Shown here piece by piece: positions 32,604-42,026 of a stretch of 64,000 nt of DNA (position 1 is its first letter; every line of letters starts with the position of its first letter). The DNA is from Streptomyces sp. Mut1 (GTDB lineage: Bacteria; Actinomycetota; Actinomycetes; Streptomycetales; Streptomycetaceae). The position numbers were made by a program, and so were the translations under genes. The stretch lies in the NCBI RefSeq assembly GCF_030719295.1, contig NZ_CP120997.1, forward strand, positions 992,001-1,056,000, given 5' to 3'. Under the pieces are notes generated by a model. The model was not told the origin of the DNA. It saw only the letters and a program-made list of their open reading frames with translations, and did no database searches.

Positions 32604-34520
32604 ATGGACATCGGCACGCAGGGCGCACAGGCCCCCGCCGACCTCGCCTGGCTGCGGGGCGTGGACGCCTACACGATGGGCGCCTATCCGCAGGCCGAGG
32701 AGGAATTCCGGGCCGCGGTCCGCCACGATCCCGGCATGGCGGACGCCTGGCTCGGGCTGCACGCGCTACGGGTCGACACGGCGTCCGCGCTGCTGCACAT
32801 GCACCGCCACCGCGACCGCTTCGGCGAGCAGCGCAGCCGCTACCGGCGCACTCTCAACTCCTGGTACTGGCTCGGCTGGTGGGTGCAGCCGGTGCTGGAG
32901 AGTCCGCGCGACCTGCTGCTGGCGCACGCCTCCCACTGGCTCGACGGCCGCCATGTGCCCGAGCTCGACCGGGCGCTCGCCGCCCTGGCGCCGGTGGACA
33001 CCGACCCGCAGGTCCGCTTCCTGCACGCCTGCCGCTCCTACCTGGTCAAGGACTGGGAGCAGCTCGTACGCCACACCGAGCGGCTGGTGGACGACCCGAT
33101 GCTCGGCATCGAGGCGGGGCTCTTCGGCGGCATGGCGCGGGTGCGGCTGGAGATGTACGGGCAGGCCGAACCGATGCTCGCGACGGCCCTGATGCGCTGC
33201 CGCAGCGAGCAGCCGCAGCGCAAGGAGCTGCGCTACTGGCTGGCCCGCGCGCACGAGGGCACCGGCCGCAGCGCCGCCGCCCTGCCGCTCTACCGGGCCG
33301 TGCACCGGATCGACCCCGCCTTCATGGACACCTCGGCGCGGCTGGCGGCCATCGCGGACTACGACGGGCTCGACGGTTCCGAGGACGTACCGGGTCTGGC
33401 CACCGTGTCGCTGACCGGTCTGGAGGCGGACGTGGCCTTCGCGGAGAGCAGGACGGACGGCGACTCCTCGCCGGGCGCCGACCTGCTGGACGGCCGGGAC
33501 CTGCCGCCCGGCGGTGAGGCGCAGGATCTGTCCGGGTCCGTGGTCTCCCCACTGCCCGGCGGGGCGCGGGCGAAGACCTCCGTCCCGGGGCAGCCGGCGC
33601 CGCAGCCCTTCCCCGCCGGGCCCAGCGACCCGGCCCTGCTGGCCGAGGCGCTGGCCGAGTTGGAGCGGATGGTCGGCCTGGAGCCGGTGAAGCGTCAGGT
33701 CAAGGCGCTCTCCGCGCAGCTGAACATGGCGCGGCTGCGGGCCGGCCAGGGGCTGCCCGTACAGCCGCCGAAGCGGCACTTCGTCTTCTCCGGTCCTTCC
33801 GGCACCGGCAAGACGACGGTGGCCCGCATCCTGGGCCGGGTGTTCTACGCGCTGGGCCTGCTCGGCGGGGACCATCTGGTGGAGGCCCAACGGGCGGATC
33901 TGGTGGGCGAGTTCCTGGGCCAGACCGCGGTGAAGGCCAATGAGCTGATCGATTCGGCGCTGGGCGGGGTGCTCTTCGTGGACGAGGCGTACAGCCTCTC
34001 CAACACCGGGTACAGCAAGGGCGACGCGTACGGCGACGAGGCCCTTCAGGTGCTGCTCAAGCGGGCGGAGGACAACCGGGACCATCTGGTCGTCATCCTG
34101 GCCGGCTATCCCGAGGGCATGGACCGGCTGCTGTCCACCAACCCCGGGCTCTCCTCGCGCTTCACCACCCGGGTCGACTTCCCCAGCTACCGGCCGCTGG
34201 AGCTCACCGCGATCGGCGAGGTGCTGGCCGCGGAGAACGGCGACGTGTGGGACGAGGAGTCGCTGGACGAGCTGCGCTCGATCAGCGGCCATGTGGTCGA
34301 CCAGGGCTGGCTCGACGAGCTGGGCAACGGCCGCTTCCTGCGGACGCTGTACGAGAAGAGCTGCGCCTACCGCGATCTGCGGCTCTCGGGCTGTACGACG
34401 GTGCCGACCCGGGACGACCTGGCGACGCTGCGGCTGCCGGACCTGATGCAGGCGTACGGCGAGGTGCTGTCGGGGCGCGGTCCGGTGGGCCGGGGGCCTC
34501 AGGAACCGCCCGTGCTGTGA
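32604..34520 (+). CDS. TPR-AAA+ ATPase, EccA/CbxX-like
   Basis: A 638-aa cytosolic protein. Residues about 1-270 form TPR-like helical repeats, an acidic/Pro linker follows (about 275-370), and residues about 375-620 form a CbxX/CfqX-type AAA+ domain: Walker A 'FSGPSGTGKTT', Walker B 'GGVLFVDEAYSL', sensor and arginine-finger region 'NPGLSSRFTT'. This architecture is that of EccA of type VII secretion systems. No other ESX genes (EccB-E, EsxA/B) are in the window, so it may act outside secretion or with a distant locus. ATG 32604 follows GGGGG by 5 nt. Confidence 0.88.
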   Translation: MDIGTQGAQAPADLAWLRGVDAYTMGAYPQAEEEFRAAVRHDPGMADAWLGLHALRVDTASALLHMHRHRDRFGEQRSRYRRTLNSWYWLGWWVQPVLESPRDLLLAHASHWLDGRHVPELDRALAALAPVDTDPQVRFLHACRSYLVKDWEQLVRHTERLVDDPMLGIEAGLFGGMARVRLEMYGQAEPMLATALMRCRSEQPQRKELRYWLARAHEGTGRSAAALPLYRAVHRIDPAFMDTSARLAAIADYDGLDGSEDVPGLATVSLTGLEADVAFAESRTDGDSSPGADLLDGRDLPPGGEAQDLSGSVVSPLPGGARAKTSVPGQPAPQPFPAGPSDPALLAEALAELERMVGLEPVKRQVKALSAQLNMARLRAGQGLPVQPPKRHFVFSGPSGTGKTTVARILGRVFYALGLLGGDHLVEAQRADLVGEFLGQTAVKANELIDSALGGVLFVDEAYSLSNTGYSKGDAYGDEALQVLLKRAEDNRDHLVVILAGYPEGMDRLLSTNPGLSSRFTTRVDFPSYRPLELTAIGEVLAAENGDVWDEESLDELRSISGHVVDQGWLDELGNGRFLRTLYEKSCAYRDLRLSGCTTVPTRDDLATLRLPDLMQAYGEVLSGRGPVGRGPQEPPVL

Positions 34521-34529
34521 ACCACGCGC

Positions 34530-34571
34530 CGCGCCCCCGGCCGCCGGGACGTTCCGGCGGCCGGGGGCGCG
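34530..34571. terminator. Bidirectional terminator between the AAA and CorC-like genes
   Basis: Perfect 18-bp GC-rich arms around a 6-nt loop, 9 bp after the AAA stop and 24 bp beyond the stop of the convergent gene. Confidence 0.85.
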
Positions 34572-34595
34572 GATGTGGCGGATGTGCGGGTGCGG

Positions 34596-35693
34596 TCAGC
34601 CGACCAGGGCCGTGATCCCGTCCGGGTCCACGGTGCGCTCCTCGGTGCGGCGGGGCTCGGTGACCCGGTGCGCCGGGTCGCGCACCTCGCCGACCAGCAT
34701 TTCGAGGACGTCCTCCATGGCGACCAGGCCGAGCACCCGGCCGGAGGCGTCGGCGACCTGGGCGAGGTGCGTCGCGGCGCGGCGCATCACGGTGAGGGCG
34801 TCGTCCAGCGGGAGTTCGGCCCGTACGGTCGCCATCGGGCGCCACAGCTGCTGCGGCACCGCCCGGTCGCCGTCCTCCAGGTCCAGGACGTCCTTGACGT
34901 GCAGGTAGCCCATGAACGGGCCGCCGCCCCCGGCGCAGACCGGGAAGCGCGAGAAGCCCGTGCGTACGGTCAGCTCCTCGATCCGGCGCGGGGTGACGGA
35001 GGGGTCCACCGTCACCAGCGTGGCGCGGTGCAGCAGCACGTCGGTGACGGGCCTGCTGCCCAGCTCCAACGCGTCCTCCAGCCGCTCCTGGGCCTCGGGT
35101 TCGAGGAGCCCGGCCTGACCGGAGTCCTCCACGAGGCGGTTGAGCTGTTCGCTGGTGAAGACGGCCTCCACCTCGTCCTTCGGTTCGACGCCGAAGAGCC
35201 TGAGCACCAGCCGGGCGCAGGCGCCGAGCGCCGCGGTGACCGGGCGGCACAGCCGGGCGAAGCCGACGAGGCCGGGGCTGAACCACAGCGCGGTCTTCTC
35301 CGGCGCGGCCATCGCCAGGTTCTTCGGGACCATCTCGCCGATGACGAGGTGGAGGAAGACGACGAGGACGAGCGCCAGCACGTAGCCGAGCGGGTGGATC
35401 AGTCCCTCGGGCAGGTGCACCGCGGCGAAGACCGGCTCCAGGATGTGGGCGACGGTGGGTTCGGCGACGGCTCCCAGGGTCAGGGAGCAGACGGTGATGC
35501 CGAACTGGGCGGCCGCCATCATCTGCGGCAGGTGCTCCAGGCCGTACAGGACCTGGCGGGCCCGGCCGGAACCGGCCGCGGCGAGGGGTTCGATCTGGCT
35601 GCGGCGTACGGAGACGAGAGCGAACTCCGCGCCGACGAAGAAGCCGTTCGCGAGGACGAGGAGTCCGGCGAACAGCAGTTGGAGCAGGCTCAT
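34596..35693 (-). CDS. CNNM/CorC (hemolysin) family membrane protein, short form
   Basis: A 365-aa protein with an N-terminal DUF21/CNNM membrane domain (about 1-150, motifs 'ANGFFVGAEFALVSV' and 'VIGEMVPKNLA') and a pair of CBS domains (about 200-330). Unlike its upstream partner it lacks the C-terminal CorC_HlyC domain. The family is implicated in Mg2+/Co2+ efflux or tolerance. Its ATG overlaps the partner's stop (ATGA), so both are made together and may form a heteromer. Confidence 0.9.
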   Translation of the reverse strand: MSLLQLLFAGLLVLANGFFVGAEFALVSVRRSQIEPLAAAGSGRARQVLYGLEHLPQMMAAAQFGITVCSLTLGAVAEPTVAHILEPVFAAVHLPEGLIHPLGYVLALVLVVFLHLVIGEMVPKNLAMAAPEKTALWFSPGLVGFARLCRPVTAALGACARLVLRLFGVEPKDEVEAVFTSEQLNRLVEDSGQAGLLEPEAQERLEDALELGSRPVTDVLLHRATLVTVDPSVTPRRIEELTVRTGFSRFPVCAGGGGPFMGYLHVKDVLDLEDGDRAVPQQLWRPMATVRAELPLDDALTVMRRAATHLAQVADASGRVLGLVAMEDVLEMLVGEVRDPAHRVTEPRRTEERTVDPDGITALVG

Positions 35694-37051
35694 CGCGCCG
35701 CCTCCAGGACGGACCGCTGCGGGACGTCCGCCCCGAGAACGCCGGCCGTGCGGACGAAGCGGACCTTCTCGGCCCGGTAGTGGCCGACCTGGCGGACCGC
35801 GATCCGCCAGCCGGGCAGCTCGGCCCGGTCGCCGGGCGCGGGAATGCGGCCCAGCAGGTCGGCGACGAGCCCCGCCACCGTCTCGTACGGGCCGTCGGGC
35901 ACGTCGAGTCCTATCCGGCGCAGGGTGAGGACCCGGCAGCTGCCCTCGGCGTCCCAGGCGGGCCTGCCGTCCTCGGGCGGTGCGGGGGCCAGCTCGGGCC
36001 GGTCGGCGCCCTCGGCGTCGTGCTCGTCGCGGACCTCGCCGACGAGCTCCTCGATGATGTCCTCCAGGGTGACGACCCCGGCGGTGCCGCCGTACTCGTC
36101 GACGACGACGGCGATCGGCTGCTCCTCGCGCAGCCGCTGGAGCAGCTGCTCGACGGGCAGCGTCTCGGGCACCAGCAGCGGCGGCACGGCGATCCGGCCG
36201 GCCGGGGTGCGCAGGCGCTCCGCTGCCGGGACGGCGAGGGCGTCCTTGAGGTGGATCATGCCGACGACCTCGTCGATGCGCTCCCGGTAGACGGGGAAGC
36301 GGGAGAGACCGGTGGCGCGGGTGAGGTTGAGGACGTCCGCCGCGGTGGCGGAGGTCTGGAGGGCGCTGACCTTCACGCGCGGGGTCATGACGTGCTGGGC
36401 GGTGAGCCCGGCGAGCGACAGGGTCCGTACGAAGAGGTCCGCGGTGTCCTGTTCGAGGGTGCCCGCCTCGGCCGAGTGCCGGGCGAGTGAGACCAGCTCA
36501 CCGGGGGTACGGGCGGAGGCCAGCTCGTCGGTCGGCTCGACGCCCAGGAGGCGCACCAGCCGGTTGGCCGCGGTGTTCAGGGCGCCGATGACCGGCCGGA
36601 AGACGCGCGTGAAGCGGTCCTGCGGTCCGGCGACGAACCGGGCGACCTGAAGCGGCTTGGAGACCGCCCAGTTCTTCGGGACGAGTTCGCCGATGACCAT
36701 CTGGACGGCGGCCGCGAGCAGCATGCCGGTCACCACGCTGATGGTGGGGACGGCTCCGTCGGGCAGGCCGGTCAGGGTGAAGGGGCCGTTCAGCAGCCGG
36801 GCGAGCGCCGGCTCGGCGAGCATGCCGACCACCAGGGAGGTGATGGTGATGCCGAGCTGGGTGCCGGAGAGCTGGAAGGAGAGTTCGCGCAGGGCGCCGA
36901 CGACGGTGCGGGCCCGTCGGTCGCCCTCGGCGGCGGCGCGCTCGGCGTCCGCCCGTTCCACGGTGACGAGCCCGAATTCGGCCGCCACGAAGAATCCGTT
37001 GGCGAGGATGAGAAGGAATGCCGCGCAGAGCAGCAACAAGGGGGTTGTCAT
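35690..37051 (-). CDS. CNNM/CorC (hemolysin) family membrane protein, full-length form
   Basis: A 453-aa protein with a DUF21 membrane domain (about 1-190, 'ANGFFVAAEFGLVTV', 'MVIGELVPKNWA'), two CBS domains (about 210-340, 'VVVDEYGGTAGVVTLEDI') and a C-terminal CorC_HlyC domain (about 355-440). Such proteins take part in divalent-cation export or resistance; CBS domains probably sense ATP-Mg. It is the first gene of a two-gene unit with the shorter paralogue. Tandem pairs of this kind are common in Streptomyces. Confidence 0.92.
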   Translation of the reverse strand: MTTPLLLLCAAFLLILANGFFVAAEFGLVTVERADAERAAAEGDRRARTVVGALRELSFQLSGTQLGITITSLVVGMLAEPALARLLNGPFTLTGLPDGAVPTISVVTGMLLAAAVQMVIGELVPKNWAVSKPLQVARFVAGPQDRFTRVFRPVIGALNTAANRLVRLLGVEPTDELASARTPGELVSLARHSAEAGTLEQDTADLFVRTLSLAGLTAQHVMTPRVKVSALQTSATAADVLNLTRATGLSRFPVYRERIDEVVGMIHLKDALAVPAAERLRTPAGRIAVPPLLVPETLPVEQLLQRLREEQPIAVVVDEYGGTAGVVTLEDIIEELVGEVRDEHDAEGADRPELAPAPPEDGRPAWDAEGSCRVLTLRRIGLDVPDGPYETVAGLVADLLGRIPAPGDRAELPGWRIAVRQVGHYRAEKVRFVRTAGVLGADVPQRSVLEAAR

Positions 37052-37215
37052 GCCGCCGCCTCCGCTGAGGGGGCGGCGCAGGTACTACCGGACGATCCGT
37101 CCATTGCTGGAGGGAGTCACTCCTCGGGTCGCAGGAAAGCCCCGCCGGCCTCATGGGCCTTTGGTGCGGGGCGGGGCGCGCACAGGGCGCCGCCGTCTTC
37201 CAGAGTAATCAACAA

Positions 37216-37239
37216 GAGCCCCTGCGGGGCAGGGGGCTC
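37216..37239 (-). terminator. Hairpin at the end of the PH-domain gene
   Basis: Seven-base perfect arms around a 10-nt loop, overlapping the stop codon of the PH-domain gene. It is a modest terminator candidate. Confidence 0.45.
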
Positions 37240-37702
37240 AGCCGTTGTCCGTGCCGGTGCCGCGTGTCTCGGCGAGGTCCCGGAGGGCGCGGGCGTCGCG
37301 GATGGCCTGCTGCTTGGCGATTCCGGGCTGGATGCCGAGGGCGGGCATGCTGGTGCCGTCGCTGAGGTCCAGGAAGACCCACGGATCGCCGGCCCGCAGG
37401 TTGACCCGGACGATTTCCGCCCACGAGAGCCGCCGGGTGCGCGTGAGATTGACCACGGTCACCCCTTCGTCGTCCGCGACGACCTTGGGGCGGCTGAGCA
37501 GCGCCAGGACGCCGAAGAAGAGCAGCGCGGTGAAGACGAAGCTGACCCGTTCGCCCCCGCTGAGCTGTTCGAGGGTGAAGGCGACGACGGTGATGACGGC
37601 GAACATCGCCGCCCCGACCGTCAGCAGGACCACCCGGGTGCGGGTGGGCCGGAAGGTGACCGGCAGGGCCGGGGCGCCGGGCGGGGGTGTGGCGTCTGAC
37701 AT
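37238..37702 (-). CDS. PH-domain (bPH_6-like) membrane protein
   Basis: A 154-aa protein with a short cytosolic N-terminus, two transmembrane helices (about 24-46 and 54-72) and a bacterial PH domain (about 75-135, 'TRRLSWAEIVRVNL'). It lies directly downstream of hisG in the same direction, with 22 bp between the hisG stop and its start, so it may be cotranscribed with the histidine and riboflavin genes. This arrangement recurs in Streptomyces. The function of the family is unknown. Confidence 0.85.
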   Translation of the reverse strand: MSDATPPPGAPALPVTFRPTRTRVVLLTVGAAMFAVITVVAFTLEQLSGGERVSFVFTALLFFGVLALLSRPKVVADDEGVTVVNLTRTRRLSWAEIVRVNLRAGDPWVFLDLSDGTSMPALGIQPGIAKQQAIRDARALRDLAETRGTGTDNG

Positions 37703-37724
37703 GTGCTTCTTCTGTCTCCCGCCG

Positions 37725-38573
37725 TCAGAGGCGGCAGGCGTGGATGGCCGTGGTGAGGATGGCGCGGGCGCCGAGGTCGTAGAGGTCGTCCATGATCCGC
37801 TGCGCCTCCCTGGCGGCGACCATGGAGCGGACGGCGACCCAGCCCTCGTGGTGCAGCGGGGAGATGGTCGGCGACTCCAGGCCCGGGGTGAGGGCGACGG
37901 CGCGCTCCAGGTGCTCGACGCGGCAGTCGTAGTCCATCATCACGTAGCTGCGGGCGACCAGGACGCCCTGGAGGCGCCGCAGGAACTGCTGGACCTTGGG
38001 CTCGTCGGCCGGGGCGCCGGTACGGCGGATGACGACCGCCTCGGACGTCATGATGGGCTCGCCGACGACTTCGAGGCCGGCGTTGCGCAGGCTGGTCCCG
38101 GTCTCGACCACGTCGGCGATGACCTGGGCGACACCGAGTTCGATGGCGGTCTCGACGGCTCCGTCGAGGTGGACGACGGAGGCGTTGACCCCGGAGTCGG
38201 CGAGGTGCTTCGCGACGACGCCCTCGTAGGAGGTGGCGATCGTCAGACCGTCGAAGTCCTGCGGGCCCGCGACGGTGCCCGGCTTGGCGGCGTAGCGGAA
38301 GGTGGAGCGGGCGAAGCCGAGCTGGAGGATCTCCTCGGCCTCGGCGCCGGAGTCCAGCAGCAGGTCGCGGCCGGTGATGCCGATGTCGAGGCGGCCCGAG
38401 CTGACGTAGATCGCGATGTCGCGGGGGCGCAGGTAGAAGAACTCGACCTGGTTGGCCGGGTCCACCAGGACGAGTTCCTTGGACTCCTTGCGCTGCTGGT
38501 AGCCCGCCTCATGGAGCATCGCCATCGCAGGCCCGGAGATAGCACCCTTGTTGGGGACGGCGATGCGCAGCAT
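37725..38573 (-). CDS. hisG: ATP phosphoribosyltransferase HisG (long form)
   Basis: A 282-aa HisG of the long type, which adds PRPP to ATP in the first step of histidine synthesis and is feedback-inhibited by histidine. The N-terminus is 'LRIAVPNKGAISG', and the catalytic domain includes 'DIGITGRDLLLDSG'. The PRPP-binding region is 'DVVETGTSLRNAGL'. The C-terminal ACT-like regulatory domain (about 210-282) ends 'ILTTAIHACRL'. It follows hisE and belongs to the leftward his-rib transcription unit. Confidence 0.97.
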   Translation of the reverse strand: MLRIAVPNKGAISGPAMAMLHEAGYQQRKESKELVLVDPANQVEFFYLRPRDIAIYVSSGRLDIGITGRDLLLDSGAEAEEILQLGFARSTFRYAAKPGTVAGPQDFDGLTIATSYEGVVAKHLADSGVNASVVHLDGAVETAIELGVAQVIADVVETGTSLRNAGLEVVGEPIMTSEAVVIRRTGAPADEPKVQQFLRRLQGVLVARSYVMMDYDCRVEHLERAVALTPGLESPTISPLHHEGWVAVRSMVAAREAQRIMDDLYDLGARAILTTAIHACRL

Positions 38574-38634
38574 GAGGTCGGGTTTCCTTTGCGAAGGGGT
38601 GGCGGGATACGTACGGGAGGTGCGGGAGCCGTGC

Positions 38635-38907
38635 TCAGAGGTGGGCGTAGACGTCGTCCAGGGAGATCCCGCGCGCGACCATCATCACCTGGACGTGGTA
38701 GAGCAGCTGCGAGATCTCCTCGGCGGCGGCGTCCTTGCTCTCGTACTCGGCGGCCATCCAGACTTCGGCGGCCTCCTCGACGACCTTCTTGCCGATGGCA
38801 TGGACCCCCTTGTCCACCAGTTCGGCGGTGCGGGAGGTGGAGGGGTCGCCGTTGGCGGCCTTGAGCTTCAGCTCGGCGAAGAGCTCTTCGAAGGTTTTGT
38901 TCGCCAT
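38635..38907 (-). CDS. hisE: Phosphoribosyl-ATP pyrophosphatase HisE
   Basis: A 90-aa all-alpha MazG-like hydrolase that converts PR-ATP to PR-AMP, the second step of histidine synthesis. The metal-binding helix '[14 protein letters not shown]' and the downstream '[13 protein letters not shown]' are characteristic. It is separate from HisI, as usual in actinobacteria. It lies 61 bp upstream of hisG and 34 bp after ribH, all in the same direction. Confidence 0.96.
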   Translation of the reverse strand: MANKTFEELFAELKLKAANGDPSTSRTAELVDKGVHAIGKKVVEEAAEVWMAAEYESKDAAAEEISQLLYHVQVMMVARGISLDDVYAHL

Positions 38908-38941
38908 GATGTGCTCAGAATACGGGGTGCCGGGCCCGCAC

Positions 38942-39427
38942 TCAGCGCCAGGGTTCGCTGACCGAGCGCAGTGTGGCGGCGGTGGCGACGGCGGCGGTGA
39001 CCGCTTCGTGCCCCTTGTCCTCGTTGGACCCTTCCAGGCCGGCGCGGTCGAGTGCCTGCTCCTCGGTGTCGCAGGTGAGGACGCCGAAGCCGACCGGGAC
39101 GCCGGTGTCGACGGCGACCTGGGTGAGACCGTTGGTGACCCCGTGGGACACGTATTCGAAGTGCGGGGTGCCGCCGCGGATGATCACGCCGAGGGCGACG
39201 ACCGCGTCGTATCCGCGCCCGGCCAGCACCTTCGCGACGACCGGAAGCTCGAAGCTGCCCGGGACCCGCAGCAGGGTCGGCTCGTCGATGCCCAGCTCGT
39301 GCAGCGCGCGCAGGGCGCCGTTGACGAGTCCGTCCATGACCTTCTCGTGCCACTGCGCGGCGACGACCGCCACGCGGAGGTCGCCGCAGTTGCGTACGGA
39401 CAGTTCGGGTGCGCCCTTGCCGCTCAT
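38942..39427 (-). CDS. ribH: 6,7-dimethyl-8-ribityllumazine synthase RibH
   Basis: A 161-aa lumazine synthase that condenses 5-amino-6-ribitylaminouracil with dihydroxybutanone phosphate. Motifs include '[12 protein letters not shown]', '[16 protein letters not shown]' and '[13 protein letters not shown]'. Length is typical of the icosahedral enzymes. It follows ribBA by 39 bp, with a good AGGAGA site close to ATG 39427. It is the last rib gene of the operon. Confidence 0.97.
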   Translation of the reverse strand: MSGKGAPELSVRNCGDLRVAVVAAQWHEKVMDGLVNGALRALHELGIDEPTLLRVPGSFELPVVAKVLAGRGYDAVVALGVIIRGGTPHFEYVSHGVTNGLTQVAVDTGVPVGFGVLTCDTEEQALDRAGLEGSNEDKGHEAVTAAVATAATLRSVSEPWR

Positions 39428-39466
39428 GTCTCTCCTGCTTCTGTGTACGGGTGAGTGCTGGTGGTG

Positions 39467-40765
39467 CTACTGATTGCCGCAGGTCGCCGCGGCGGCGGCG
39501 TCGAGCCAGGGCAGGTCGTGTCCCATGCGGTCGCGCTTGGTGCGCAGGTACCGCAGGTTGTGCTCGCCGGCCTGGACGGGCATCGGCTCGCGGCCGGTGA
39601 CGGCCAGCCCGTGCCGCACGACCGCGGCGGTCTTGTCCGGGTTGTTCGTCATCAGGCGCAGGCTGCGCACGCCGAGGTCCTTGAGGATCTGGGCGCCCGC
39701 CGCGTAGTCCCTGGCGTCGGCGGGCAGACCGAGCTCCAGGTTGGCGTCGAGCGTGTCGACGCCCCGCTCCTGGAGTTCGTAGGCGCGCAGCTTGGACAGC
39801 AGGCCGATGCCGCGGCCCTCGTGGCCGCGCAGATAGACGACGACGCCGCGGCCCTCGTCCGTGATGCGGCGCATCGAGGCGTGCAGCTGGGGGCCGCAGT
39901 CGCAGCGTTCGGACTGGAAGATGTCACCGGTCAGGCACTCGGAGTGGACCCGGACCAGGACGTCCTCGCCGTCCCCGATGTCGCCGTGGACCAGTGCGAC
40001 GTGCTCGACGCCGTCCACGGTGGAGCGGTAGCCGTACGCGGTGAACGCGCCGAAGCGGGTCGGCAGCCGGACCTCGGCCTCGCGGCGGACGGTCGGCTCG
40101 CTGGTGCGCCGGTAGGCGATCAGGTCCTCGATGGAGATGATCGTCAGTCCGTGCTTGCGGGCGAAGGGCACCAGCTGGGGCAGGCGCAGCATGACGCCGT
40201 CCTCGCCCGCGATCTCCACGATCGCCCCGGCGGGCCGCAGCCCGGCGAGCCGGGCGAGGTCGACGGCCGCCTCGGTGTGGCCGTTGCGGGCGAGCACCCC
40301 GCCGGAGCGGGCGCGCAGCGGGAAGACGTGGCCGGGGCGCACGAAGTCGCCGGGGCCCGCGGTGCCGCCCGCGAGCAGGCGCAGGGTGGTGGCGCGGTCG
40401 GCGGCGGAGATGCCGGTGGACACGCCGTGGTCCGCGGAGGCGTCGACGGAGACGGTGAAAGCGGTCTTCATCGACTCGGTGTTGTGGTCGACCATCTGCG
40501 GCAGTTCGAGCCGCTCCAGTTCGTCGCTCTCCATGGGGGCGCAGATGAGGCCGCGGCACTCGCTCATCATGAAGGCGACGATCTCGGGGGTGGCCTTCTC
40601 GGCGGCGATGACGAGGTCGCCCTCGTTCTCCCGGTCCTCGTCGTCGACGACCACGACGGGCCGGCCGGCGGCGATGTCCCGGACGGCCTGCTCGACGGGG
40701 TCGAGCGAGAGGTCGTCGGCGGCTGCTTCGTGTTCCCGGTGCAGCCAGGTGGGCTGGGCTGTCAT
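39467..40765 (-). CDS. ribBA: Bifunctional 3,4-DHBP synthase/GTP cyclohydrolase II
   Basis: A 432-aa fusion. The N-terminal domain (about 20-225) makes 3,4-dihydroxy-2-butanone 4-phosphate, with the acidic '[11 protein letters not shown]' motif. The C-terminal domain (about 230-425) is GTP cyclohydrolase II, with the zinc site 'SERCDCGPQ' and the catalytic '[10 protein letters not shown]' region. Together they supply both precursors of riboflavin. It overlaps the ribM stop (ATGA). In Streptomyces davaonensis the equivalent is called ribA. Confidence 0.97.
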   Translation of the reverse strand: MTAQPTWLHREHEAAADDLSLDPVEQAVRDIAAGRPVVVVDDEDRENEGDLVIAAEKATPEIVAFMMSECRGLICAPMESDELERLELPQMVDHNTESMKTAFTVSVDASADHGVSTGISAADRATTLRLLAGGTAGPGDFVRPGHVFPLRARSGGVLARNGHTEAAVDLARLAGLRPAGAIVEIAGEDGVMLRLPQLVPFARKHGLTIISIEDLIAYRRTSEPTVRREAEVRLPTRFGAFTAYGYRSTVDGVEHVALVHGDIGDGEDVLVRVHSECLTGDIFQSERCDCGPQLHASMRRITDEGRGVVVYLRGHEGRGIGLLSKLRAYELQERGVDTLDANLELGLPADARDYAAGAQILKDLGVRSLRLMTNNPDKTAAVVRHGLAVTGREPMPVQAGEHNLRYLRTKRDRMGHDLPWLDAAAAATCGNQ

Positions 40766-41406
40766 GCCGTGGCTCCTTCCAGAGCGGGTGTCCGCGTACG
40801 CAGCCACCAGTCGCGCATGCCCCACAGGACGAGGGCCCCGTAGACGACGTAGATGAGACCGGAGAAGGCGAGTCCGCTGTGGAAGTTCAGCGGGACGCCG
40901 ACCAGGTCGACCAGGAGCCAGGCGAACCAGAACTCGACCATGCCGCGGGCCTGGGCGAGCATCGCCACGAGCGTCCCGGCGAAGATGTAGGCGTCCGCCC
41001 ACGGGCTCCAGGAGAGCGAGGGGAAGGCGGTGAACAGCCCGCCGACCGCGAGGGTGCCGAGGGCGGCCCCGCCGGCCAGGTAGCCGCGCTCGCGCCAGGT
41101 GGCGAACCGTACGGCGATGGAGCCGTCCTGCGCCTGCTGCCGGCCCCGGGTCCACTGCTGCCAGCCCCAGACGGCGACGGCGATGACGATGACCTGCTTG
41201 CCGACGCTGCCCGCCTGGTGGACGGAGACGTTGGCGGCGACCAGCACGGCGCCGGACAGGAGCTGCGCGGGCCAGGTCCAGATCGAGCGCAGCCAGCCCA
41301 GCGTCAGGGCGATCAGCCCGATGGTGTTGCCGATCATGTCGGACCAGATGATGTGCTGCCCGAGGACGGTGAAGGCCTCGGAGTTCAGCCAGTGCAGGGC
41401 GCTCAT
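40762..41406 (-). CDS. ribM: PnuC/PnuX-family riboflavin transporter RibM
   Basis: A 214-aa integral membrane protein of the PnuC fold (about six to seven TM helices; '[18 protein letters not shown]', '[16 protein letters not shown]'). PnuC homologues transport vitamins by facilitated diffusion. Its place inside the rib operon matches RibM of S. davaonensis and PnuX of Corynebacterium, which carry riboflavin rather than nicotinamide riboside. It overlaps both ribE and ribBA by 4 nt. Substrate is inferred from operon context. Confidence 0.9.
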   Translation of the reverse strand: MSALHWLNSEAFTVLGQHIIWSDMIGNTIGLIALTLGWLRSIWTWPAQLLSGAVLVAANVSVHQAGSVGKQVIVIAVAVWGWQQWTRGRQQAQDGSIAVRFATWRERGYLAGGAALGTLAVGGLFTAFPSLSWSPWADAYIFAGTLVAMLAQARGMVEFWFAWLLVDLVGVPLNFHSGLAFSGLIYVVYGALVLWGMRDWWLRTRTPALEGATA

Positions 41407-42026
41407 TCGACCGGCTCCCGCTTCTGGTTCCCGGGCGCGGAGTCGCCGAGCAGCCGCTCGACGTACTTGGCGATGACGTCCACTTCGAGGTTGACCGGGT
41501 CGCCGGGCTGTTTGATGCCGAGCGTGGTCAGCGCGAGGGTGGTGGGAATGAGGCTGATGGTGAAGAAGTCGGGTCCGGCGTCCACGACGGTGAGGCTCAC
41601 GCCGTCGACGGTGATCGAGCCCTTCTCCACCACGTAGCGGGACAGGCCGTCCGGCAGGGAGACCTTCACGATCTCCCAGTTCTCGGACGGCCGGCGCTCC
41701 AGGACGCGGCCGGTGCCGTCGACATGGCCCTGGACGATGTGTCCGCCGAGCCGTCCGCCGAGCGCCATGGGGCGTTCCAGGTTGACGCGGGAGCCGGTCG
41801 TCAGGGCGCCGAGGCTGGAGCGGTTCAGCGTCTCGGCCATCACATCGGCCGTGAACTCGTGCTCGCCGAGGTCCACGACGGTCAGGCAGACGCCGTTCAC
41901 GGCGATGGAGTCCCCGTGCCCGGCGCCCTCGGTGACGACGGGGCCGCGCAGACGGAAGCGGGAGGCGTCCTCCAGCTTCTCGACGGCGACGACCTCACCC
42001 AGTTCTTCGACAATTCCGGTGAACAC
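41403..42026 (-). CDS. ribE: Riboflavin synthase alpha chain
   Basis: A 207-aa enzyme with two lumazine-binding beta-barrel repeats (about 1-95 and 96-190; '[13 protein letters not shown]' and '[13 protein letters not shown]'). It dismutates two lumazines to riboflavin. It starts at GTG 42026, abutting the ribD stop with no gap, and its N-terminus '[12 protein letters not shown]' is universal in the family. It is called ribB or ribC in some actinobacterial nomenclature. Confidence 0.97.
   Translation of the reverse strand: MFTGIVEELGEVVAVEKLEDASRFRLRGPVVTEGAGHGDSIAVNGVCLTVVDLGEHEFTADVMAETLNRSSLGALTTGSRVNLERPMALGGRLGGHIVQGHVDGTGRVLERRPSENWEIVKVSLPDGLSRYVVEKGSITVDGVSLTVVDAGPDFFTISLIPTTLALTTLGIKQPGDPVNLEVDVIAKYVERLLGDSAPGNQKREPVE

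Noticed and set aside
40762..41406. Annotation as a nicotinamide riboside transporter PnuC
   Set aside because: The fold is PnuC-like, but its place inside the riboflavin operon under an FMN riboswitch fits the riboflavin transporter RibM/PnuX better.
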